Shown here: one piece after another, positions 9,313 to 19,749 of the stretch
Layout of the letters: every line of letters starts with the position of its first letter
Position numbering within the stretch: position 1 is the stretch's first letter
Source: Exiguobacterium acetylicum
Lineage (GTDB): Bacteria; Bacillota; Bacilli; Exiguobacteriales; Exiguobacteriaceae
Assembly (NCBI RefSeq): GCF_022170825.1
Contig: NZ_CP081878.1
Span: forward strand, 2,134,001-2,198,000
Length of the DNA stretch: 64,000 nucleotides
Direction: 5' to 3'
The notes under the pieces: model-generated
Seen by the model: the letters and a program-made list of their open reading frames with translations, nothing else
Database searches by the model: none
What the model was told of the DNA's origin: nothing
Translations under genes and position numbers: made by a program

Positions 9313-10290
9313 TTAGAAATTGTAGACAGTTTTGACTTTCTCGACGATATCTTTGTGATCTGGGATCCAGACGTCTTCACCTTGTGCGAATGGGAAGATT
9401 GTATCTGGTGCAGCAACACGAAGAATCGGTGCTTCGAGGTCAAGGATTGCGCGCTCTTGGATTTCAGTTGCAACCATTGCAGCGATACCCGCTTGTTTTT
9501 GTGCTTCTTGAACGACGACGACACGGTTTGTTTTCTTGACAGAAGCAAGAATCGTATCGATATCGATTGGGCTGATTGTCATCAAGTCGATGATTTCGAC
9601 GCTGATGTTTTCTTTTTCAAGCTCTTCCGCTGCTTTAAGTGAAGCGTGTACCATCGCACCGTAAGTGACGATCGTGACATCTGTACCTTCACGTTTTACG
9701 TCAGCTTTTCCGAGTTCGATTGTGTAATCGCCCTCTGGCACTTCACCGCGGAATGAACGGTAGAGTTTCATGTGCTCGAGGAATACGACTGGGTCGTTGT
9801 CACGGATTGACGCGATCAAGAGACCCTTTGCATCGTATGGTGTTGAAGGAATGACAACTTTAAGTCCTGGTGACTGAGCCATGAGTCCTTCAAGGTTATC
9901 TGCGTGAAGTTCCGGTGTTTTAACACCGCCACCGAATGGTGAACGGATTGTTACAGGTGCACTGTAAGTGCCGCCTGAACGGTAACGGAGACGCGCAAGT
10001 TGTGCTGCGACTGAATCGAATACTTCGAATACGAATCCGAAGAATTGGATTTCCATGATTGGACGGAATCCTGTCAGACTGAATCCGACAGCAAGACCAC
10101 CAATACCTGATTCCGCAAGTGGTGTATCGAAGACGCGGTCTTCGCCAAGCTCATCTTGAAGACCTTCTGTCGCACGGAATACCCCACCGTTTTTACCGAC
10201 GTCTTCACCGAACAAGAGAACTTGTTCGTCGCGTTTCATCTCGACGCGCATTGCGTCAGTGATCGCTTGGATCATCGTCATTTGTGCCAT
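9313..10290 (-). CDS. pdhB: Pyruvate dehydrogenase E1 component, beta subunit
   Basis: Beta chain of the thiamine-diphosphate-dependent E1 heterotetramer that decarboxylates pyruvate. It has 325 residues, the usual length. It opens [18 protein letters not shown] and contains [15 protein letters not shown] and [16 protein letters not shown], typical of the family. The start lies 3 bases after pdhA, and its AAAGGAGT ribosome binding site is inside the end of pdhA, so translational coupling is likely. Confidence 0.97.
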   Translation of the reverse strand: MAQMTMIQAITDAMRVEMKRDEQVLLFGEDVGKNGGVFRATEGLQDELGEDRVFDTPLAESGIGGLAVGFSLTGFRPIMEIQFFGFVFEVFDSVAAQLARLRYRSGGTYSAPVTIRSPFGGGVKTPELHADNLEGLMAQSPGLKVVIPSTPYDAKGLLIASIRDNDPVVFLEHMKLYRSFRGEVPEGDYTIELGKADVKREGTDVTIVTYGAMVHASLKAAEELEKENISVEIIDLMTISPIDIDTILASVKKTNRVVVVQEAQKQAGIAAMVATEIQERAILDLEAPILRVAAPDTIFPFAQGEDVWIPDHKDIVEKVKTVYNF

Positions 10291-10293
10291 GGG

Positions 10294-11385
<1,092 letters not shown>

Positions 11386-11537
11386 TCATCCTTTCACTGC
11401 GTTCAGCGAAATATTCCTCTGACTGATTTGCCCACATGACAATAGTGTCCAAAAAACGAAGTCCCGTGTGACTATCCTTTGAACATGTGTCTGTGTACCT
11501 ATTCAGTTGAGTAAACTGTATTATCATGAATCGACAC

Positions 11538-11566
11538 GTTATAGTGTCTTGTTCATTACGTTACAA
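11538..11566 (-). promoter_or_regulatory. Possible second pdhA promoter
   Basis: On the minus strand TTGTAA (11566-11561), a 17-base spacer and TATAAC (11543-11538). The -10 is enclosed by a GACAC/GTGTC inverted repeat (11533-11548). Weaker than the promoter at 11620-11648. Confidence 0.4.
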
Positions 11567-11619
11567 GTATAAATCTGTAACACCTTAAAATCAAAGGAAA
11601 TGTTTTATTTTTTTCGCTC

Positions 11620-11648
11620 TTTATATTGTGAATTCAATCACAAAACAA
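11620..11648 (-). promoter_or_regulatory. pdhABCD promoter with Rex-type operator in the spacer
   Basis: On the minus strand TTGTTT (11648-11643), a 17-base spacer and TATAAA (11625-11620). The 18-bp sequence TTGTGAATTCAATCACAA (11626-11643) fills the spacer and matches the known Rex consensus TTGTGAA-N4-TTCACAA at 13 of 14 defined positions. Rex is the NADH-sensing repressor of Firmicutes, so repression of pdh at high or low NADH can be proposed. The rest of 11377-11753 holds no gene. Confidence 0.65.
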
Positions 11649-11721
11649 GAATATTCCATCTTCTGTATCATTCGATAATTTCCTACTGTGTTAGTTGTCA
11701 TCATTCCCCACTTTCCTATGC

Positions 11722-11730
11722 TATACTTTT
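11722..11730 (+). promoter_or_regulatory. Extended -10 promoter of def
   Basis: TGCTATACT lies about 24 bases upstream of the def start, with no good -35. The same TGCTATACT also precedes the HAD gene at 14383. Confidence 0.5.
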
Positions 11731-11753
11731 TGTAGACGAAAGGAGTGTTGTTC

Positions 11754-12293
11754 ATGATTACCATGAATGAAATCGTACGTGAAGACGTTCCGGCTCTTCA
11801 CGAACGGTCAGTAGAAGTGACCTTCCCTCTCAGCGATGAGGATAAGGAAACGATGCGACTCATGCGCGAGTTCCTCGCCAACAGTCAAGATGATGAAATT
11901 GCGAAGAAATACGATTTAAGAAGTGGCATTGGACTAGCCGCGCCACAAATCGGTGTTAACAAGCGCATGTTCGCGATCCGCTTACCGGATGGTGATGATT
12001 TGTTGGAATTTGGTATCTATAATCCAAAAATCATCAGTCATTCCGTCGAGCAGACCTATTTAACTGGCGGCGAAGGATGTTTGTCCGTCGACCGTGAAGT
12101 AGAAGGACATGTGCCGCGCTATATGCGTATTACCCTAACTGGCATCGATCATAACGGAAATCCTGTAAAATTACGTTTAAAAGGGATGAAAGCAATCGTC
12201 TGCCAGCATGAATATGACCATTTAGATGGCGTCATGTTTTACGATCGAATCGATAAAAAAGAGCCGTTTAAGGAATATGGTCCTGCCACTTAA
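11754..12293 (+). CDS. def: Peptide deformylase, type 2
   Basis: Metalloenzyme that removes the N-formyl group from nascent proteins; 179 residues. The three catalytic motifs are present: [15 protein letters not shown] and QHEYDH. The inserts and length fit the type 2 enzyme of Gram-positives (B. subtilis DefB/YkrB). AAAGGAG lies 8 bases before the ATG at 11754; a GTG at 11745 overlaps that site and is rejected. The neighbours (pdh, HAD phosphatase, rnjA) match the ykrA-ykrB-pdhA order of B. subtilis. Confidence 0.96.
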   Translation: MITMNEIVREDVPALHERSVEVTFPLSDEDKETMRLMREFLANSQDDEIAKKYDLRSGIGLAAPQIGVNKRMFAIRLPDGDDLLEFGIYNPKIISHSVEQTYLTGGEGCLSVDREVEGHVPRYMRITLTGIDHNGNPVKLRLKGMKAIVCQHEYDHLDGVMFYDRIDKKEPFKEYGPAT

Positions 12294-12294
12294 T

Positions 12295-12331
12295 AAAAAA
12301 CTCGTTTCCAAAGCGGAAACGAGTTTTTTTT
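12295..12331. terminator. Bidirectional terminator between def and rnjA
   Basis: Stem CTCGTTTCC / GGAAACGAG flanked by A-run and T-run on either side; it lies between convergent genes. Confidence 0.9.
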
Positions 12332-13997
12332 ATACTTCCATGATGATCGGCATGACCATCGGATGGCGTTGTGTTTTTTCTGTTAAATACGGTGTGAGCG
12401 TATCATTGATGACTTGTTTGATGTCCGTCCATTTCGTATTACGGTTCGCGAGTGATTGATCAAGTGAACGCTTGAGTAGACGTTCAGCATCTTTAATCAA
12501 ATTACCCGATTCGCGCATGTAGACGAAACCACGCGAGATGATGTCCGGTCCAGAGACGAGACGATTCGTCTTCGAGTCAAGCGTCACGACGACGACGACG
12601 AGTCCCTCTTCTGAGAGAATACGGCGATCGCGTAAAACGATGTTTCCGATGTCTCCGATTCCTTTACCGTCGACATAAACCGCATTCGCTTGAATCTTTC
12701 CAGTGATAGCGGCTGCATTCGCATCTAATGCCAGTACTTCACCGTTATCCATGACGAAGCAGTTCTCTTCCGGTACACCAGCATCCATCGCAAGCGACAT
12801 ATGCTTCTTCAGCATCCGGTATTCCCCGTGAATCGGCATGAAGTATTTCGGATTCAATAGACGTAACATGAGCAACTGCTCTTGTTGACTACCATGACCT
12901 GATGTATGGATATCATTCAGTTTACCGTACATGACATCTGCGCCAGCTTTATATAGCTGATTGATCGTCTTTCCGACAGAAACGACGTTTCCTGGGATTG
13001 GGGACGAAGAGAAGATGACGAGATCATCCGGAATGATCGAGATTTGACGATGTGTTCCGTTTGCGATACGGCTAAGTGCAGCCATCGGTTCTCCTTGTGA
13101 ACCGGTACAAAGGATCGTCAACTCATTTGATTTATAACGTTTCATCTCGTTCGGCTCGATGATCGTACCCTTCGGCGCTTTGATGAAATCAAGTTCTTGA
13201 CCAATCATCATGACCTTGTCCATACTACGTCCGAAGACGACGATTTTCCGTCCTGCTTCTACAGAAGCATTGACAACTTGTTGTAGACGATAGATATTCG
13301 ACGCAAACGTCGCGAAGATGATCCGTCCTTCTGCTTTGCGGAAGATGTCTGAGATCGTTTCCCCAACGACACGTTCACTCATCGTAAACCCTTCCACTTC
13401 TGCGTTTGTTGAGTCCGATAGAAGACACAATACGCCTTCTTTACCGAGTTCAGCCATTTTCGCTAAATCAGCCGGTTCTCCGACTGGTGTGAAATCGAAC
13501 TTGAAGTCCCCTGTATGCACAATGTTCCCTTGTGGTGTTTTAACGACGACGCCGAACGAGTTCGGAATCGAGTGTGTCGTACGGAAGAACGAGATGCTTG
13601 TCTTCCGGAACTTGATAATCGAATCCTCATCGATTTCATGTAGTTCCGCGTTGCGAAGCAAACCATGTTCTTCTAGTTTCACCTTGATGAGACCCATCGC
13701 GATCTTTCCTGCGTAAATCGGCAAGTTCACTTGTTTAAGCAAGAAAGGAAGACCGCCAATATGGTCTTCATGACCATGAGTGATGAAGACTCCTTTGACC
13801 TTGTCCTTGTTCTTGATCAAATAAGTGTAATCTGGAATGACGTAGTCGATTCCGAGTAATTCATCTTCAGGGAACATGACACCCGCGTCGATGACGATGA
13901 TCTCATCTTGGAATTGAACGACATATGTGTTCTTTCCGATTTCCCCGAGTCCACCGAGTGCGAAGACGGCGGCTTGATGGTTTTTGACGAACTTCAT
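12330..13997 (-). CDS. rnjA: Ribonuclease J1
   Basis: Metallo-beta-lactamase-fold RNase with 5'-3' exonuclease and endonuclease activity, central to mRNA decay and rRNA maturation in Firmicutes; 555 residues. The catalytic motif HGHEDHIGG lies near residue 75. The beta-CASP domain and C-terminal domain follow. J1 rather than J2 is assigned because rpoY lies directly upstream, as in B. subtilis (ykzG-rnjA). Its start overlaps the rpoY stop by 4 bases. Confidence 0.96.
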   Translation of the reverse strand: MKFVKNHQAAVFALGGLGEIGKNTYVVQFQDEIIVIDAGVMFPEDELLGIDYVIPDYTYLIKNKDKVKGVFITHGHEDHIGGLPFLLKQVNLPIYAGKIAMGLIKVKLEEHGLLRNAELHEIDEDSIIKFRKTSISFFRTTHSIPNSFGVVVKTPQGNIVHTGDFKFDFTPVGEPADLAKMAELGKEGVLCLLSDSTNAEVEGFTMSERVVGETISDIFRKAEGRIIFATFASNIYRLQQVVNASVEAGRKIVVFGRSMDKVMMIGQELDFIKAPKGTIIEPNEMKRYKSNELTILCTGSQGEPMAALSRIANGTHRQISIIPDDLVIFSSSPIPGNVVSVGKTINQLYKAGADVMYGKLNDIHTSGHGSQQEQLLMLRLLNPKYFMPIHGEYRMLKKHMSLAMDAGVPEENCFVMDNGEVLALDANAAAITGKIQANAVYVDGKGIGDIGNIVLRDRRILSEEGLVVVVVTLDSKTNRLVSGPDIISRGFVYMRESGNLIKDAERLLKRSLDQSLANRNTKWTDIKQVINDTLTPYLTEKTQRHPMVMPIIMEV

Positions 13998-14209
13998 TCG
14001 AACGTCGCAACCTTGAAATCAGGATGTTGTTGTTCGTATGTCAAAAATTCTCCACTGACTTCGCGGATGAACTCGATGTTGATCTCTTTGAGGTGGTCAA
14101 TCGTTGATCGCACGTCACGAATGCTTTCCCCTTCTACATACATTGTTTCTGTCCGTTCACGAACAGGTGCTTCCGAACGAAGCGGTTGGTAAAATACTTT
14201 AAAAATCAT
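13994..14209 (-). CDS. rpoY: RNA polymerase epsilon subunit RpoY
   Basis: Small RNA polymerase subunit of Firmicutes (DUF1447, YkzG), 71 residues from MIFKVFYQ. The characteristic [20 protein letters not shown] segment is present. AAGGAG lies about 10 bases before the ATG at 14209; a longer frame to 14269 adds a Cys/Lys-rich stretch outside the family. The ATGA overlap with rnjA implies translational coupling. Confidence 0.93.
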   Translation of the reverse strand: MIFKVFYQPLRSEAPVRERTETMYVEGESIRDVRSTIDHLKEINIEFIREVSGEFLTYEQQHPDFKVATFE

Positions 14210-14382
14210 GCCTAGCAACTCCTTATCAGTACATTGTTTTTTGTCCTTAGTACAGTATACACGATACACGGACTATTTTTCATCCTTATTCCGCATGTTC
14301 CCTTCCGGCAACACGCTTTTGGTTATGCTATACTTTCTCATGAACAGGTCATTTCGACCAAATAAAAAGAGAAGGTGAAACC

Positions 14383-15159
14383 ATGGCAAATCAGAAAGTC
14401 GTCTTTTTCGATATCGACGGAACCTTATTGCATGATGGTCATTTTGTTCCAGAATCAACAAAACAGGCAATTCGTAAGCTTCAAGAAAACGGTGTCTATG
14501 TAGCGCTTGCAACCGGACGCGGACCTGCGATGTTATCCGGAATCCGTGAACTGCTCAACATCGATACGATCATCGGCTATAACGGACAAATCGTCGTTCA
14601 TCAAAATGAAATCATCTATAAGCGCCCGCAACCGAAGACAGATTTAACACAATTGACACAACAAGCAAAAGAAAATGGGCATACTCTCGTTTATCTTGGC
14701 GAAACAAAAGGCTTCACGACGAAAGCGAATGATTTTCATGTCGTTGATTCGCTCGGTGACCTTGATATGCCGTTACCGATTCACGATGAAGAAGCGTTCT
14801 TATCTCATGATGTTTTCCAAACACTCGTCTACTGCACGGCAGAAGAAGAAGCGGATTATGTTAAACGGTATGATTCCTTCGATTTCATTCGGTGGCACCC
14901 ACATGCAATGGATGTCATCAATGTCGGTTCTTCAAAAGCAGAAGGCATCAAACAATTCCTGAAGTTGACGAACATTCGTCGTGAGGATACCTTTGCATTC
15001 GGTGATGCTCTCAACGATCTAGAGATGCTCCGCTACGTTGGAACGGGTATTGCAATGGGCAACGGACTTCCTGAAACGAAAGCTGCCGCTGATTACGTCA
15101 CGAAACCGATTCTCGAAGACGGAATCGCACATGGGTTAAAAGAATTCCAACTCATTTAA
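14383..15159 (+). CDS. Cof-type HAD phosphatase, YkrA-like
   Basis: HAD-superfamily hydrolase of the Cof type (cap IIB), 258 residues. Motif I is FFDIDGTLL (residues 8-16), motif II is LATGRG and motif III/IV is FGDALNDLEML near the C-terminus. The family dephosphorylates sugar phosphates or flavin and PLP intermediates; the substrate here is not known. The gene is preceded by an extended -10 TGCTATACT (about 14326-14334) and an AGAAGGTG ribosome binding site. It has the position of B. subtilis ykrA. Confidence 0.92.
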   Translation: MANQKVVFFDIDGTLLHDGHFVPESTKQAIRKLQENGVYVALATGRGPAMLSGIRELLNIDTIIGYNGQIVVHQNEIIYKRPQPKTDLTQLTQQAKENGHTLVYLGETKGFTTKANDFHVVDSLGDLDMPLPIHDEEAFLSHDVFQTLVYCTAEEEADYVKRYDSFDFIRWHPHAMDVINVGSSKAEGIKQFLKLTNIRREDTFAFGDALNDLEMLRYVGTGIAMGNGLPETKAAADYVTKPILEDGIAHGLKEFQLI

Positions 15160-15170
15160 TAAGTAGATGT

Positions 15171-15198
15171 AAAGCTGAGGCAAGCCTCAGCTTTTTTT
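15171..15198 (+). terminator. Terminator of the HAD phosphatase gene
   Basis: Stem AAAGCTGAGG / CCTCAGCTTT with loop CAAG and a T-run, shared with convergent ktrC. Confidence 0.9.
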
Positions 15199-15865
15199 AG
15201 TTCTTCACTTTATGAATCGCACGCTCTAGACGGTCGAGATCCTCATTTTCGCCAATGACGACGAGATAATCCCCTTTTTCAATCATTTCATCCGCTTGTA
15301 AAGAAATCAAAACGTTCTCACCACGTTTAATGGCGACGACGTTCGCACCATATTTGCTCCGTAGATCAAGATCAATCAAGGTTTGTTTTGCCATCCGATC
15401 ACTGACTTTAATCTCAACGATCGAAAATTCTTGTGATAAGTCAAGATAATCAAGAATATTTGAACTCATTAAGCCATTTGCAATCCGTACCCCCATATCC
15501 CGTTCTGGGTGAACGATGAAATCCGCTCCAATTTTCCGTAATACTTTTTCGTGGTAGTCGTTCGTTGCTTTGACGGTAATCGATTGTACTCCGAGTTCTT
15601 TTAAAATCAATGTCGTCAAGATGGAAGCTTGAATATTTTCCCCGATGGCGACGATGACATGATCAAAGTTCCGGATTCCTAAGCTCTTTAGGACGTTCTC
15701 ATCCGTCGTATCCGCAATGACAGAGTGCGTCGCAATCCCCATGAATTCATTGACTCGTTCTTCGTCCGAATCAATCGCTAAAACATCATAACCATTTTTT
15801 GATAGTTCCCGGACGATGGAGCCACCAAAACGCCCTAGTCCAATTACTGCAAACTCTCCATTCAT
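15197..15865 (-). CDS. ktrC: Potassium uptake regulatory protein KtrC (TrkA family)
   Basis: Cytoplasmic gating subunit of a Ktr potassium channel, 222 residues. The N-terminal RCK_N Rossmann domain begins FAVIGLGRFGGSIV; the RCK_C domain (about 140-220), which binds c-di-AMP in homologues, follows. AAGGAG lies 10 bases before the ATG at 15865; a GTG at 15871 is too close. The membrane partner KtrD is not in this window. Position and sequence match B. subtilis YkqB/KtrC. Confidence 0.94.
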   Translation of the reverse strand: MNGEFAVIGLGRFGGSIVRELSKNGYDVLAIDSDEERVNEFMGIATHSVIADTTDENVLKSLGIRNFDHVIVAIGENIQASILTTLILKELGVQSITVKATNDYHEKVLRKIGADFIVHPERDMGVRIANGLMSSNILDYLDLSQEFSIVEIKVSDRMAKQTLIDLDLRSKYGANVVAIKRGENVLISLQADEMIEKGDYLVVIGENEDLDRLERAIHKVKN

Positions 15866-15929
15866 TTTCACAACTCTCCTTCACAATCGCTCTTCCTTAG
15901 TAGTGTACCCGATTCATTTTAAAAATACT

Positions 15930-15962
15930 ATAAACGCCTCTGCGATTCGCAGAGGCGTTTAT
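15930..15962 (-). terminator. Terminator of cydAB
   Basis: A near-perfect hairpin (AAACGCCTCTGCG / CGCAGAGGCGTTT, loop ATT) 8 bases after the cydB stop. No cydCD genes follow. Confidence 0.85.
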
Positions 15963-15969
15963 TCAACCA

Positions 15970-16992
15970 TTATTTTGAGGATTTTCCACGTACATAATCG
16001 TTATCGAACAAGAAGAGTCGTAAAATCAAGTACAACGCCGGAATCAAGAGTAAGAGTCCGAAGATGAAGACGACGACGAGTGCAGAAGCCATCGTTTCGT
16101 TAACAACCGCTTTGTTGATATCGATATATGGATACAAGATGTACGGTAAGTGCGTATAACCGTAACCGAACCATGCCACGCCATACTGTAGCATGACCGC
16201 AACGAAGGCAATTCCGTAATTCTTCTTCATGTAGACAAGTGTTACGGCAATGAGGAAGAAGATGAAACTAGCAGCGAACCACCACCAGTTGCCGTTTAAA
16301 ATATTTTCATAGTGCCATGCCGCTTGATTTTTCAATCCGAAAAAGACGAGTGCACAGACAAGAATCGTTGGTCCACTCCAGAAGAGCGCCCATTTACGAA
16401 TCAGTGGCGTAGCCCCTTCATCCTTCGCTTTATCTGCATAGAACAAGAGGAACATCGCACTGATGTAAAGGACCGATACGATAGCAAGCGCTACGACCGA
16501 CCAAGAGTAAAAGTTCGAAAATAGTTTTGTTCCTAAAAATTCGACCGTTTCATTCGTTTTGCGAATGAACCCACCTTGACTAATCGTCAATGTTGTTGAC
16601 ATCGCTGCCGGAATCAATAGACCAGTTGCTCCATACAGGAACGTATAGAACATACTGTCGTTTGATCCATAGTTAGCGAATGCATAGAAACTACCACGAA
16701 TCGCAATCAATACGAGAACGATTGAGGCTGGCACAAGTAGTGCCGTACCGAAATAGTACGCGGTATCCGGGAAGAACCCGACTAGTCCGACGAAGAAGAA
16801 TACGAAGAAGACGTTCGTTACCTCCCACACTGGTGAGAGATAACGAAGAATCAAACGATTCGTCAAATGATCCCGCTTCGTATATTTTGAATAAAAGGCG
16901 TAAAATCCAGCACCGAAGTCAATTGAGGCAACGATGAGATATCCGTACAGGAAAGTCCAAAGGACCGTAATTCCTAGTGTTTGAACGTCCAA
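15970..16992 (-). CDS. cydB: Cytochrome bd ubiquinol/menaquinol oxidase subunit II
   Basis: Membrane subunit II of the high-oxygen-affinity quinol oxidase, 340 residues with about nine helices. It opens MDVQTLGITVLWTFLYGYLIVASIDFGAG, typical of CydB. It follows cydA by 12 bases. The operon ends at a terminator without the CydDC assembly exporter, so those genes must be elsewhere or absent. Confidence 0.95.
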   Translation of the reverse strand: MDVQTLGITVLWTFLYGYLIVASIDFGAGFYAFYSKYTKRDHLTNRLILRYLSPVWEVTNVFFVFFFVGLVGFFPDTAYYFGTALLVPASIVLVLIAIRGSFYAFANYGSNDSMFYTFLYGATGLLIPAAMSTTLTISQGGFIRKTNETVEFLGTKLFSNFYSWSVVALAIVSVLYISAMFLLFYADKAKDEGATPLIRKWALFWSGPTILVCALVFFGLKNQAAWHYENILNGNWWWFAASFIFFLIAVTLVYMKKNYGIAFVAVMLQYGVAWFGYGYTHLPYILYPYIDINKAVVNETMASALVVVFIFGLLLLIPALYLILRLFLFDNDYVRGKSSK

Positions 16993-17004
16993 ATCGTTCC
17001 CTCC

Positions 17005-18402
17005 TTACTTGTTATCATCCACGAACATTGCTTCCCCACGAGCGTGGTGATTCTCAGCAAGTTCTTGAAGTTCTTTTCCAACCGGGTTTTTCTTGAACAT
17101 CCGCAATAACACGACTGTACAAATCGTACCGAGCATCAAGTACAAGGCACTGAATAGGATCAACATCGGACCAACAGCAGTGGATGTCGTCGCTGCATCT
17201 GCTGTCCGCATGATACCGTAAAGTGTCCAAGGCTGACGACCAATCTCAGCATACATCCAACCTGCTTCAATTGAAATCATCGCTAGCGGTCCACCGATGA
17301 AAATACCTCTTAGAATCCACTTATTATACGGATTCAATTTTTTGAGGCGGAATGCCAAGATGAACAAGGCAGAGATGGCCGCCAAATACATACCAATCGA
17401 GACCATAATATCGAAGAAATAGTGAACGATCAGTGGTGCCTGATCTTCTTTTGCGAACTCATTTAAACCAATGACTTCTGTATCAGGTGCTCCACCTGCA
17501 AGAATTGAGAGTGCATATGGGATTTTAACGGCTCCCTTGATTTCATAACTACCGTCTTCTTGCTGATCAAGTATCCCACCAAAAATCAATTCTGCTTCAC
17601 TTGTCGTTTCAAAATGCCATTCAGCAGCCGCAAGTTTCTCTGGCTGATATTTCGCCAAGTATTTCCCTGAGAAGTCCCCGACAAGTGCAGTCGAGAAGGC
17701 AAAAATCAATCCAGCCATAACTGTTAAACGAAGTGCTTTTTTATGATACGCCGTTTCCGCTGCTGAGAGTGTTTTTTTCCGAAGCAGATGGAATGCAGCG
17801 ATTGCCGCTAAAATGAAGGCGACTGTCAAGTAAGCTGACACGATGACGTGTGTTGCTTTCGTAGGTGTTGCCGTATTGAACATTGCTTTTAACGGTTCGA
17901 TTTGTGTGAGCGTCCCGTTGACGATCTTAAACCCTTCTGGTGAGTTCATAAATGAGTTGACCGTCGTAATGAAGAACGCTGATGCTGTCGCACCGATGAC
18001 GACTGGAATCCCAATCAACCAGTGTAACCATGGGTTTTTGAATCGATCCCATGTGTACAGGTAAATACCGAGGAAAATCGCTTCAAAGAAGAATGCGAAT
18101 GTTTCCATGAACAGTGGTAGTGCGATCGTTTGACCTGCCACTTGCATGAGTGACGGCCAAAGTAGTGATAATTGCAACCCGATTGCCGTCCCTGTTACGA
18201 CACCGACTGCTACGGTGACGACGTATCCACGTGTCCACCGTCTTGCTAATAAGATATAATCCGGATCTTTTCGTTTCAGACCGATGAATTCAGCTGCAAG
18301 TACCATGAGTGGTACCCCGACGCCAATCGTCGCGAATATAATGTGAAACGCTAATGTGAGCCCTGTCAACAATCGACTGAGCACTACGGGATCATTGAAC
18401 AT
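17005..18402 (-). CDS. cydA: Cytochrome bd oxidase subunit I
   Basis: Haem-carrying subunit I, 465 residues. The N-terminal haem-ligand histidine is at residue 20 (LTLAFH); GRQPWTLYGIMRT, which contributes to quinol binding and proton access, lies near 390. The Q-loop is short, as in Bacillus enzymes. It reduces oxygen to water without pumping. The start ATG follows a GAGGGGGC ribosome binding site. Rex-like sites lie about 95-140 bases upstream of the start. Confidence 0.95.
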   Translation of the reverse strand: MFNDPVVLSRLLTGLTLAFHIIFATIGVGVPLMVLAAEFIGLKRKDPDYILLARRWTRGYVVTVAVGVVTGTAIGLQLSLLWPSLMQVAGQTIALPLFMETFAFFFEAIFLGIYLYTWDRFKNPWLHWLIGIPVVIGATASAFFITTVNSFMNSPEGFKIVNGTLTQIEPLKAMFNTATPTKATHVIVSAYLTVAFILAAIAAFHLLRKKTLSAAETAYHKKALRLTVMAGLIFAFSTALVGDFSGKYLAKYQPEKLAAAEWHFETTSEAELIFGGILDQQEDGSYEIKGAVKIPYALSILAGGAPDTEVIGLNEFAKEDQAPLIVHYFFDIMVSIGMYLAAISALFILAFRLKKLNPYNKWILRGIFIGGPLAMISIEAGWMYAEIGRQPWTLYGIMRTADAATTSTAVGPMLILFSALYLMLGTICTVVLLRMFKKNPVGKELQELAENHHARGEAMFVDDNK

Positions 18403-18454
18403 GTATATAGCCCCCTCTTCCTAAAACATACTTCTCTATATGGTCTATAACCGT

Positions 18455-18513
18455 ATCATAGAGAACATAACCCTTTATGTCTGTTTATAATGTTTGATGT
18501 AACAAATTGTTCA
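18455..18513 (-). promoter_or_regulatory. Candidate cydAB promoters
   Basis: Two candidates on the minus strand: TGAACA (18513-18508), 18 bases, TATAAA (18489-18484); and CAGACA (18483-18478), 17 bases, TATGAT (18460-18455). The first overlaps the proximal Rex-like site. A TCTCTAT/ATAGAGA inverted repeat (18433-18464) sits at the second -10. Confidence 0.4.
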
Positions 18514-18538
18514 CATGTGCACGTGATTTTTTTCACAA
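18498..18538 (-). promoter_or_regulatory. Two Rex-like operators upstream of cydAB
   Basis: 18498-18515 reads TGTAACAAATTGTTCACA, and 18521-18538 ends in a perfect TTCACAA half-site with a degenerate left arm. Each departs from the Rex consensus at about two or three positions. cydAB is a Rex target in B. subtilis. Confidence 0.45.
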
Positions 18539-18636
18539 AATGTTCGAAAACTCCTATTCTTACATATATAAAAAGCTTTCCCATTCTTGATTTCGAAAGG
18601 GAAAGCGCGATATCCTTCATTATTTTATAAAACTTT

Positions 18637-19749
18637 TTAAACATACTCTCGGAAATAATGATCTAATAAATCGATTACGAACGGTATGGCTGATTCATCC
18701 GGGTTTAATGTTGGTTGATGTAATCCGGAGGTCGGATTATCAACTCCAAGCCAAAACATCATCCCTGGAATTTCCTTCAGCATGAAGCCGAAGTCTTCTC
18801 CTGTCATTGCCGCGTCACACTCGATATAGTTCGCATTCATCTTGACGAATGATGAGAATTTATCGACGATTTGTCGGTCATTGACGACTTCATAATAGCG
18901 ATTTCCGAATTGTAGATCGATTTTGACGCCAAACGAAGCTTCGATTCCGCGAATGATATCACGAACGCGTCGTTCAAGTTTTTCCATGTCTTCTCCATTG
19001 AGTGCACGCATCGTCCCATCAAGAACCGCTCTACCGGCGATGACGTTTTCCCGAATTCCGGCATCGACCTTTCCAATCGTGATGACACTACAGTTCATCG
19101 GATTGATCGACCGGCTGACGATCGTTTGTAGTTGCATGATGAGAGCGGCTTGCGCGACGACGGTATCAATCGTCAAGTGAGGAAACGCCGCATGACCACT
19201 TTGACCATAAATCGTAATATGGACTTCTCGAGCACTCGCGAATAAGACGCCAGGACGACTTGCAATCGTACCGACTGGATATTCCGGTGCGACATGTAGA
19301 CCATACATTTCACTTGGACGGTATTTTTCAAACAACGGACTTTTAATCATCGGTTCCGCTCCGCCCGGTCCTTCTTCCGCTGGTTGGAATAAAAAGACGA
19401 CATCATCCATGACAGGTAATTCAATGATTCGCTTCATTAATCCTAATGCAATCGACGTGTGCATATCGTGACCACAGGCATGCATGAAGCCTGGATGTTC
19501 TGAACAAAATGGAAGACCTGTTGCTTCTTCAATCGGTAACCCATCAATGTCTGCTCGGTAACCGATCGTCCGGTTTCCAGTCAAGCCTTTCACCCGAACG
19601 AACACACCTGTTTCGAACGTATCATATGTGACACGATCTGGTGGATAGGCACGAATTTGTTCCAATATAAAAGCTTGCGTCTTAAATTCCTTGAACCCCG
19701 GTTCTGGTATTTTATGAAGCGCGCGCCGCATTTCAATGGCGTATTCCAT
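18637..19749 (-). CDS. N-acetyldiaminopimelate deacetylase (DapL/YkuR type)
   Basis: M20-family metallohydrolase, 370 residues, closely resembling B. subtilis YkuR. It would remove acetate from N-acetyl-LL-diaminopimelate in the acetylated lysine/peptidoglycan branch. Metal-binding motifs are MHACGHDMH (near 89-97), EEGPGG (near 127) and a late His in SGLHQPT. The start overlaps the end of ccpC by 17 bases, with AAGGAGG inside ccpC. Its usual partner dapH, the acetyltransferase gene, is not adjacent here. Confidence 0.88.
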   Translation of the reverse strand: MEYAIEMRRALHKIPEPGFKEFKTQAFILEQIRAYPPDRVTYDTFETGVFVRVKGLTGNRTIGYRADIDGLPIEEATGLPFCSEHPGFMHACGHDMHTSIALGLMKRIIELPVMDDVVFLFQPAEEGPGGAEPMIKSPLFEKYRPSEMYGLHVAPEYPVGTIASRPGVLFASAREVHITIYGQSGHAAFPHLTIDTVVAQAALIMQLQTIVSRSINPMNCSVITIGKVDAGIRENVIAGRAVLDGTMRALNGEDMEKLERRVRDIIRGIEASFGVKIDLQFGNRYYEVVNDRQIVDKFSSFVKMNANYIECDAAMTGEDFGFMLKEIPGMMFWLGVDNPTSGLHQPTLNPDESAIPFVIDLLDHYFREYV

